NCBI GenBank assembly: GCA_905221605.1
Contig: CAJNDS010002199.1
Coordinates: 577,501 to 590,202 of the forward strand
From: Symbiodinium natans
Taxonomy: Eukaryota > Sar > Dinophyceae > Suessiales > Symbiodiniaceae
Reading direction: 5' to 3'
Length of the DNA: 12,702 bases
Shown here one piece after another: positions 6,590 through 12,702 of the stretch. Below the pieces are notes generated by a model. That model saw only the letters and a list, made by a program, of their open reading frames with translations, did no database searches and had not been told where the DNA came from. The position numbers and the translations under genes are program-made. The number at the start of each line of letters is the position of its first letter. The stretch's first letter is position 1.

Positions 6590-9500
6590 GGGGAATCACT
6601 GGAATCACTTGACCTCTCTGAAGACCCTTTGCAGCTTGCGCCCTTGTTTTCTGGGATGGGCCATGGTGCTACTTGGATGAAGATCCTCAAACCTGTGCTG
6701 GAAAGTCTGAGCGATGCTCCCAGCTTTATTGGGCCCAGTCGGGACAAGAGCATCATCCCAGTCCGAGAGCTGACCTTCCAAGCATTGAAGCCGAATCTGC
6801 CGTCTGGATGGCGAGTGGTGTCTTTGGGTCAGTCGCCTTACCCTAGAATTGAATCTGCCACTGGCATCGCACACTTCGATAACGCAATTAAATCTTGGGA
6901 TTCTGGAAAATTTGGCTCTGTGGTTACCATGCGAGCCTTTGATGCCATTGTCATTTTTCTAGCTGGGCCATGTAGGATCTGCACGCTTTGTTTGCAGAAT
7001 TGAGTTGTGGCTCCTTTTTTTGAAGCGTAATTTGGTCAGGCTGTATCATCAAAGCAGCGGCTATGTCCAAGTTCAAGATTTCCAAAGACACCAAAGTTCC
7101 AGACTTGCGGAAGCTTCTGAAGACGAAGGGACGCTATTTCGGATGATGCATTTGCAGATTAAGCAACTGTTGAAAGGGTTGGCTCTCGCACTAGTTCGAT
7201 GTGTAGTTCGGAAGTGAGCTGCGATGCGAGTCCTAAGCTAATGGGAGGAAGCCCGAAACCATGAAAGACCAGGAGATCCACCCTCAAGAGGGAGTTGGTT
7301 TTTGTAGCTTGGTGTTGTAAGCATGACAATGCTAAAACACAGCGGCACATCTTAATACCCTGGCACAGTCGTCGTTTTTTCCACTTTGACTCAGGAACCG
7401 TTGGTCCACCCGAGTGGTTTCAAGCACTTCAGCAGAACTATAGCAGGCTTGATCTTTACATTGCGGTGGTGATTGTGCGGCGTTTTGGCTTGCACTTCGG
7501 AAATCCGAGGCAATGCTTGCCCAAGGCGTTCTTCTTATGAATGCTGCTTGCACGATCAAGCCCGTAGAAGGAGGCTCTCGTGCCGGCGAAGTGGTAGAGG
7601 CGCTCCTCAACCTTCACTAATCGGAATTGTTAGCGCATGCGCGCGCCACCTCAACAGCCGGGCTGGCCAAACGCGGGGTCTAATCTCTGTAGGAGAAGCC
7701 CACAGCCTGGAACCCCCACGGCATCAGATTTTGGCTCCTCCAGGCGGTTTGGGCAGGTCTCACAGGGGGGGGGGGGAGGGTACAGACAGTTTCTGGGTGG
7801 GGGGAAGGGTTGGGAATGGGAAGGAGACCAGATCCTGGTCTGCTTGTTCTAGACGCTTCTCGGCTGGAAGCCGAGGCGACTTGCAATGGGCCATACATGT
7901 GCCACACGCTCACCAAACATGATATGTCAAAGCTGCCAAAACTTTCAGATGCTGAACAAATCTGGCTGTTGCCAACCTACTTCGCCCAGTGTCAGCTTCG
8001 CATGCTCGAAGGAGCATTTGCTCTTCTGGCAGCCGGTCATGGAAGCTGTGGTCAATGCCATTCTGGAAGATTGCCAGCGGAGCGGTCGTCCCGTCATCTT
8101 TGCGGCCCCGCAAGAAGAAGCATCACGCAAAAGTATGAACTGCACATGCTTCTAACCTAAAGAAGCTTGCAGATCCTTCCAGACACTCCTTTGTTCTGGT
8201 ACTTAGGCTTGGTGGGGCACAGAGAGCTTGAAGACCAAGAAATTCTTGGACAAGCGCTCATTCGCGAAGTACCCGGATGCCACTCGCCAAGACCAGACCC
8301 ACATATTCTTGGAGTGCAAAAGTGCGGGGCATCTTCAGGGATGAAGTTCTGCCGCGGGCCAAACCCGCAGTCTCCAGCCGCCCCAAAAGTCGCGCCAGCT
8401 AGGCGCGTGAAAAAGGTTGCTTGGTATGCTTGGAAATTCGCAGCAGGACAGTGCCTCCTTCGCGTAGCTCCAAAGGCAAGCAAGCCTCAGTCTCAGCACC
8501 CTGAAAATGTGGAGCCATGTCAGTATCATAACAGGGACCTAGCTTGGAGAACTGACCATGTGGCGACAAGTGTCGTGTGCACGTATGGCACAAAGCATGT
8601 AACATCGTGCAGTCAGTTGACTGTGCACAGGGGCGGGACAGGGGTGAGGAGATACCCCTTGCAGGAAGCGTACCTAGCTAGTCGAAGAAGTTCCCCACAT
8701 CTTCAGTGCAATTGCCCAGGTTCAGGTGAGGCACATTGAACACAAGAATCCAGCTGCAATGGGAGACCGCTTTTGTGATGCACCAAATGTGTTCGACAGC
8801 ATCAACAAGGCGTTTTCAAGCTTTTGGAATGGAGATAAGACAGCTACGAAGTTTTCCAACTAACACATGTACAAGCCACATGCGGCAGGCCATCCGCGAA
8901 CTGAAGCTTGGGAACCCCATCGACTGGCTTCCTGACGAAACATGGAAGGCTTCCACAAATGTGGCGAGTGGAGTCCAGCAATGTCCGATAGAGTCCAGCA
9001 GGCCGCCCTCGGGATCGATGAGCATGCTGAAGAAATGGGGGCGTTCGTGGCCGAAACTCAAGAGCTGCACAGGAGTCCGGACTAACAGCTAGCAACACTT
9101 CACAGATGTTCCAGGGCAGGTGCAGCTGTCTTGCGTTGGCCATGTAATGCAGCTACCATTTCAATCTGCATGGTAAGAGGATGTACCTGGAACGCCTAAA
9201 AGACGGCAGCTGCCTCGGTCTCCATTGTGTACTCTGTGCTGGAGTCGTGGTGGACTCACGAGAAGGCACAAGGCACACCTCAGTTTGCCAGGCCTTGACA
9301 GCCGCGCAGATGACCTAGCGGCTTGGATGCCAGAAAGAGCCGTTTCTGACCAGGATCTCCCAAGAAGGTACATTTCCATTCTCAATCCGATTCCCAAGCC
9401 CGATCTTGAATGAATTGTGCAAGCATTGTCGTAGCGAACAGCTCAGCACTGCACAGATGGGTTGCATGTCGGACCGAGCCCGTTGAAGACTGGAAAGGAA

Positions 9501-11163
9501 GACATTCTTGGAGTCACGTCGCAGCCACTGGTCGACCTCCCCTCTACATGCGAGCCCTTCAGCAAAGTTGCTGCGGGGAAAGTGCCTTTGCTTCACATTG
9601 CAGAGGACTTGGCGCAACAAACGAGTTAAAACATATAGATGTTGTGCTGAAATATGTTGATAATGGTCTGCCCCTTGCTACGTAAGTTGCACAAGTTTCC
9701 TGCTTCCAGGCATCGGTGGATCGAGCAGGAAAAATGGTCAGATCCTGGGCCGACTTTGGGCTTGGTGCTGTTTGTTGAGAAGCTGCTTAATGTTGTTTAG
9801 TCCATGTCCTTGCCAAGTACTTTCTTTCCTGACATCCGTGGCTGAGCTGAGGAGCAGGCCTGAGCATCGACGAAGCGGCAGCGCTGCATCTCTATACTAC
9901 CAATCACCTTTACAAGGCCTTCAATTTATCAAACTCTGATCTGCATTGCATCGATATGTTTTGCTCTTGCTTCATGCACGATATTGGTGCAGCATTGAAT
10001 TGGTCAAGATTGTGCTCCCATCCGCTCTTTTTGCTTGCGGTAGCCGTTCCTGCAGGCGCTAAATGCCGCTTTGAGCTCTGACAGCATTAGTGTTGTAGTG
10101 TTGTGGCTTGCACGGCTCCCGACATCGACATGTGGTATAAGCAGCTCTGCAAACCAATTGACAAGACCAAGGCGTGATCCTGAGCGCAAGAAGACCAAGC
10201 AGTATTTTCTTTATCTCAGGACGGATCGATGTGAGGGTTTTGCCGTGCAGTTTCGCCCAGCTTGGCCTGAAGTGAGCAGGTTGTTCCTCGCAGCGATGGA
10301 GAAGCTGCCCAGCTCCAAGCGGCAGCTCTATCGGGGGGTGCCTTGGATTCCTTGGATTGGAGCCTGGAATCAGACATGAAGTTCTTCGCTTTTCTCGTAT
10401 TTCGACGAGAGGTGGCCTTGGATCTTCAAGACCAGTACAAGCTTGGTACCACCGTCACCTGGTGGGCAGTGTGGCATCCTTAGACCATTCTCTGGACCTG
10501 TAAGAGATTGTGAGAGTATGTCTTTCGGGGGACACTGTGGAACAATGTCAGAGCTCCTTTCCTATTTGAGGTCCAGCTGTACTCCCGACCTCGAGGTGGC
10601 AAGCAATTTCTGCCAGAAACTGAGTCCTTCACGCAAGCTCCCTAAGCCTTGCTCTAAGCACCTTTGTCTTAAGGCTCTGGCGGCAAGAAGTCGACGTTGT
10701 TCTTGATCACAGCATCACGGAGCGTCGGCATCAGGGACTTCTCTGAGTACAAAAGCGAAGAAGAGCCACTGTGCCTGTCAACCGCTACAATCGAACTCTC
10801 AGGTCGGCCGTAGCAGAATCGACCACATTGAGCCGAGGTACATTCTTGCCCCTGGCACCCAGTTCAAGGTGTCTGGGCCTGCTTGTAGTACGTAGAGTAT
10901 GTGTAACATGGATTAACATGGTACAGTTTTTCAAAGCTTTGACGGCTAGCGTTTGAGAAGTATCTGAGGTCACCAACGTGGAGCGCAAGGGCTCGGCGGT
11001 TAAAATTCACATGACAGAAATGGAAACCCCAAGGAGATTTTGCTTTGTCTTACAGCATCGCTCGGGAGCTCTGCAAGTCGCATCCATCTGCCAGGAGAGT
11101 TCAGTGAGTGCGTGCAACACGCGCCAGAGATGCTGCCTTGCAACTCAGCGGCTTCACGCTTGA
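6020..11163 (+). CDS. Uracil-DNA glycosylase-like / ADP-ribosyltransferase fusion
   Basis: One gene with about 22 exons: 6020-6932, 7040-7129, 7395-7423, 7510-7596, 8012-8101, 8207-8290, 8726-8809, 8889-8948, 9002-9072, 9180-9205, 9292-9317, 9498-9611, 9710-9764, 9858-9916, 10056-10072, 10172-10219, 10280-10337, 10412-10470, 10571-10623, 10674-10764, 10838-10868, and 10969 to stop 11161-11163. Joined in phase throughout, they give about 779 residues. Order: N-terminal module 1-103, basic linker 104-190, UDG-like domain about 215-480, linker, ART domain about 570-745. All 21 acceptors are AG|G; donors are roughly 9 GC, 7 GA and 5 GT. Uncertain points: intron 4 donor (7594 or 7597), exon 7 start (8720 or 8726), donor of intron 8, end of exon 11 (9317 or 9332), and the C-terminal end, since residues after about 735 look non-conserved and another splice is possible. 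Inferred role: nuclear DNA-uracil or abasic-site recognition coupled to ADP-ribosylation. Confidence 0.82.
7130..7394 (+). other. Intron 2 of the fusion gene, 265 nt
   Basis: The intron starts GACGCT after KTKG and ends TCAG before exon 3 (GTVGPPEWFQ across the junction). It has no reading frame of note. Confidence 0.7.
7597..8011 (+). other. Intron 4 of the fusion gene, 415 nt, G-rich centre
   Basis: The intron is bounded by GTA|GAGGCG (or GTG|GTAGAG, a GT alternative three bases upstream) and GAAG|GAGCAT; the junction gives AGEVV then EHLLFWQPV. Open frames inside it do not resemble protein. It contains the G-run region described separately. Confidence 0.65.
7765..7833 (+). repeat. G-run cluster with quadruplex potential
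   Basis: A run of 12 G (7765-7776) is followed by GGG, GGG, a run of six or more G, GGG, GGG and GGG within about 65 bases, all on the transcribed-sense strand inside intron 4. The spacing satisfies the usual G3+ quadruplex pattern many times over. The long homopolymer is also a likely assembly or sequencing weak point. Confidence 0.85.
8291..8725 (+). other. Intron 6 of the fusion gene, 435 nt
   Basis: The most likely borders are CAA|GACCAG (after YPDATRQ) and TTCAG|GTGAGG (before RHIEHKNPAA). An alternative donor at 8312 and an acceptor at 8719 keep the same phase. The span contains only a weak imperfect palindrome near 8607-8628 and no convincing exon. Confidence 0.55.
8972..9001 (+). repeat. 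Interrupted direct repeat from a 20-bp duplication
   Basis: The decamer gagtccagca occurs at 8971-8980 and 8991-9000, separated by atgtccgata. If one 20-bp unit is taken out, the flanking exons 8 and 9 of the fusion gene join in frame as one open exon. Either the duplication made a short intron here, or it is a frameshifting insertion. Confidence 0.75.
9002..9857 (+). other. Linker between UDG and ART domains (exons 9-13)
   Basis: Exons 9-13 encode about 110 residues with no recognised domain: IDEHAEEMGAFVAETQELH, MYLERLKDGLDSRADDL, ILGVTSQPLVDLPSTCEPF, KVPLLHIAEDL and ASVDRAGKMVRSWADFG. Acidic and amphipathic stretches suggest helices. Junctions keep phase: AG|GAGTCC to GAG|GATGTA, G|GCAGCT to CAG|GCCTTG, TTG|GCGCAA to CAG|GCATCG. 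Exon 10 is only 26 nt. The exon 11/12 junction is uncertain (donor 9318 or 9333). Confidence 0.65.
9858..11031 (+). other. R-S-E class ADP-ribosyltransferase domain (exons 14-22)
   Basis: The segment starts LSIDEAAALHLYTTNHLYK and LNAALRDPERKKTKQYFLYL, the helical region seen before the catalytic core in this class. The core has MEKLPSSKRQLYRGV with the NAD-binding Arg at about residue 636, TTVTWWAVSSCTPDLEVA with the Ser motif at about 658-659, and SEYKSEEEYILAPGTQFKV with the E-x-E pair at about 703 and 705. All three signature elements of R-S-ExE enzymes are present, which favours an active mono-ADP-ribosyltransferase with arginine-type preference. Exons are very small (17 to 91 nt) and every junction keeps phase. 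The domain probably ends near GSAVKIHMTEME. The acceptor molecule is unknown; DNA, histones or repair partners are possible given the fused UDG. Confidence 0.85.
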
Positions 11164-11743
11164 AGTCTCGGCCCATTTCTGCTTGTGAAAAAAAGCAATC
11201 CACAGCTTGGCTGGCAATCTCAAAGCTGTACCTACATTCGCAATTTCTTATGTTCCGTATAAAGCTGAGATTACAAACGACAAAAAGAAAGACAAAAAGC
11301 TCGGGGTTCGTGCCTGCTTGCGGGGCTCGGCTGCAACCAGCGCAGCCCCGTCTTGATCGGCAGCGCAGCCTTGCGGCTGGCATCACGGCACAGGGATGGC
11401 CATCGTGCTTCCTGACCTGAAATCCGTCTCCTCGCGCGATTCCTGCAATGCCTGCCACCTACGACCACCCCAGCGGAGGTGCCCTCCATGGTTCACGGCC
11501 AGTTTTAGCGACTGAGGTCTTAGGCTTCTGGGTTGAGATCTTACGCTTGAGGGCTTGTGGTTCAAGGTTCAGGGTTCAGGTGTGTTTGCTTAGGTGGTTG
11601 GGGGCATCGATGTTTGCGAAGCGATGGGGTCTGTAGGGCGGATTTTGAGCTCCACAAAAGGACCGGGGTTACTACCCCATACCTTTGAGATCCACTTCGG
11701 GGTGTGATCTCTCAGGCTTTCGGATTCCAAACTTAGCGGTTTA
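11164..11743. other. Spacer between the fusion gene and the Helitron
   Basis: Both strands have open frames here, but none resembles protein. The span holds an A-rich direct repeat (gacaaaaag twice, 11278-11298) and a three-copy heptamer at 11559-11579. The left edge of the Helitron, normally marked by TC after an A, could lie anywhere in 11500-11740 and cannot be fixed by eye. Confidence 0.5.
11559..11579 (+). repeat. Three heptamers of telomere-like form
   Basis: The sequence reads ggttcaa, ggttcag, ggttcag in tandem. One base per unit separates it from the TTTAGGG-type telomere repeat of algae and plants. With only three copies this is weak evidence for an interstitial telomeric seed. Confidence 0.7.
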
Positions 11744-11947
11744 ATGCTCGCCTGTCGCTTGCCATGGAAGCTGTGGAACCAATATTTGGATGCTATCGCC
11801 ATGGTCAGGAAAATGGGGCGTCCAGACTTCTTCATCACATTCACCGTCAACCCTACTTGGGATGAGATCCGCGAGAACTTAGGGGCTAACCAACGGGCAG
11901 CAGATCGGCCCGATTTGGCAGCGCGTGTGTTCAACATTCGAATGTAG
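11744..11947 (+). pseudogene. Helitron Rep N-terminal domain fragment
   Basis: The frame reads LPWKLWNQYLDAIAMVRK, then GRPDFFITFTVNPTWDEI and DRPDLAARVFNI. The G-R-P-D-x-F-I-T-F-T-x-N-P-x-W signature is diagnostic of the Helitron-like N-terminal domain (Pfam Helitron_like_N). In intact elements the frame continues past the RVF motif; here TAG follows at 11945-11947. No start codon in context is evident. Confidence 0.88.
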
Positions 11948-12192
11948 TCCCAACGCAAGGCGAGCGTTGCCATCTTTCTTACTTCTACACGCGCAGCCAG
12001 GAGCCCGCGGTTTCGTAACATTACGGACCATTGACGACGAGCTCTTTCGTGCCTTTCAAGCCCCAGCGACCGCGCGGTCTATGCGATTCCGACCAGCACT
12101 GCCATGCTGCGCTGTGCGACGTGCTCGCCGTGGCCACGTCCGCTCGAGCCCGGCGCTTCCTAGTAATGACTCTCAGTTGTTGCGAGGTTGCC

Positions 12193-12702
12193 CACCCCTT
12201 CCGGTTGTGGGACACTTTGGCGTCCGAACTTCGGGAAGACTTCCGTGTCCGGTATACCGGATTTTGTAGCCGAGCTGCTCGCTTTGCAGCATTTGCAAAA
12301 GAGCGCTTGGCAAGAAATGAGAAGACTATCGCCATTACGGGCTACCGTTACTTTCGAGCCCTCGAATTGCTCGCGCGGAACCAACTACGACCCCAGGCAC
12401 GAGGAAAGCGAAGCTGTTCGCATGGCGGCTTTGATGCGAGTCTCTCCCGAACAATTAGACGCGTATCAAGAATTGGTGCGTGTGTTCGACAACAGCGAGG
12501 CTATTGCGGCTATCGTGTTCTGCGTGGGTGGTCCGGGTGGCTCCGGCCAATCGTTCCTGTCTGAAGCTTTTTCATTACTAGTACGTCCGACGTGGTGGTG
12601 AGATTGCCGCGGCGTGCGCTTGGTCCGGCTTTGTCGTCACTTTAACTGGCGGCAGCCCTTAAATCGGGCAGCGCCATTGGCCTTTGCGGCCTGGCGCGGA
12701 CC
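12193..12702 (+). pseudogene. Helitron Pif1-like helicase fragment, frameshifted
   Basis: At least three frames are needed. 12193-12340 reads HPFRLWDTLASELREDF, the segment that precedes the helicase in Helitrons. About 12390-12590 in another frame reads VSPEQLDAYQELVRVF, then GGPGGSGQSFL, the Walker A loop. 12591-12659 in a third frame reads RGGEIAAACAWSGFV, the next conserved helicase segment, and meets TAA at 12660. The Walker A lysine is replaced by Gln (codon CAA 12548-12550), which would abolish ATP hydrolysis. The fragment continues past the window end. Confidence 0.85.

Larger units (their letters stand above)
6662..8948 (+). other. Family-1-like UDG domain, spread over 8 exons
   Basis: Motifs appear in family order. 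GQSPYPR (residues 270-276) aligns with the water-activating GQDPYH motif, then SATGIAHFDN with the base-stacking Phe region. AQGVLLMNAA (exon 4) matches the conserved QGVLLLN strand. RPVIF joined to AWWGTES (exons 5-6) matches the strand ending in WG. RHIEHKNPAAMG (exon 7) takes the place of HPSPLSA and keeps its His (about residue 437). NPIDWLPD (exon 8) matches the C-terminal IDW-P motif. Known function: removal of uracil from DNA, leaving an abasic site. Odd points: Asp of GQDPYH is Ser, and the minor-groove loop differs (HKNPAA). From memory, a bacterial subgroup annotated as UDG also has GQSPYPR, so this may be a subfamily trait rather than decay. Confidence 0.82.
11744..12702 (+). mobile_element. 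Decayed Helitron, truncated by the window end
   Basis: Two parts of a Helitron Rep/helicase protein occur in the right order on the plus strand: the Helitron-like N-terminal domain (11744-11947) and a Pif1-type helicase start (about 12380 onward), with an intermediate fragment at 12193-12340. Between 11950 and 12190 I see none of the HUH endonuclease core (no H-x-H strand and no tyrosine motif), so the replication-initiator core appears deleted or scrambled. Several frame changes and stops show it is inactive. Its right end lies outside the window. Confidence 0.82.

Noticed and set aside
6160-6756. Minus-strand open frame opposite the first exon of the fusion gene
   Set aside because: It is an Ala/Ser/Phe-rich shadow of the Lys/Ala-rich coding strand.
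8607-8628. Imperfect palindrome in intron 6
   Set aside because: The arms differ by a two-base insertion and nothing nearby suggests a function.
8167-8739. Plus-strand open frame of 190 codons
   Set aside because: It crosses exon 6, all of intron 6 and the start of exon 7 in a frame different from the UDG reading.
11000-11458. Minus-strand open frame after the fusion gene
   Set aside because: The translation is Cys/Arg-rich with no domain, and it overlaps the last exon of the plus-strand gene.
12031-12564. Full 177-codon open frame inside the Helitron
   Set aside because: Only its middle part (about 12193-12340) matches Helitron sequence; the rest is out of frame with the helicase motif.

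Overview
The window looks like nuclear DNA of a dinoflagellate, most likely a Symbiodinium-type alga. Reading frames are broken by many short introns. Their donors are a mixture of GT, GC and GA, and nearly every acceptor is AG followed by G. A plausible relict of the dinoflagellate spliced leader lies just upstream of an intronless gene whose product has a plastid-type presequence. No bacterial operon structure, rRNA or tRNA was seen.

Layout. (1) Bases 558-2228, minus strand: a spliced gene of at least eight short exons, family not recognised. (2) Bases 2380-4604, plus strand: a second unrecognised spliced gene, divergent from the first across a spacer of about 150 bp. (3) Bases 4674-4853, minus strand: the probable last exon of another gene, convergent with gene 2. 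(4) Bases 5220-5747, plus strand: an intronless gene for a probably plastid-targeted protein ending in a KOW/SH3-like domain, preceded by the candidate spliced-leader relict. (5) Bases 6020 to about 11163, plus strand: one gene of about 22 exons. (6) Bases 11744-12702, plus strand: a decayed Helitron transposon (Rep N-terminal domain and Pif1-type helicase) that runs off the window end.

Gene 5 is the most interesting object. Joining exons on AG|G acceptors with phase kept at every junction gives about 779 residues: an N-terminal module, a lysine/alanine/proline-rich linker with an AT-hook-like GRP and nuclear-localisation-like clusters, a family-1-like uracil-DNA glycosylase (UDG) domain, a linker, and a C-terminal R-S-E class ADP-ribosyltransferase (ART) domain. 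The ART keeps its R, S and ExE signature. The UDG has Ser where the catalytic Asp normally sits (GQSPYPR) but keeps a His in the second motif. I infer a nuclear protein that binds uracil or abasic DNA and ADP-ribosylates DNA or a nearby protein.

All spliced models were built by eye. Phase and family motifs support them, but some boundaries are ambiguous and are flagged.
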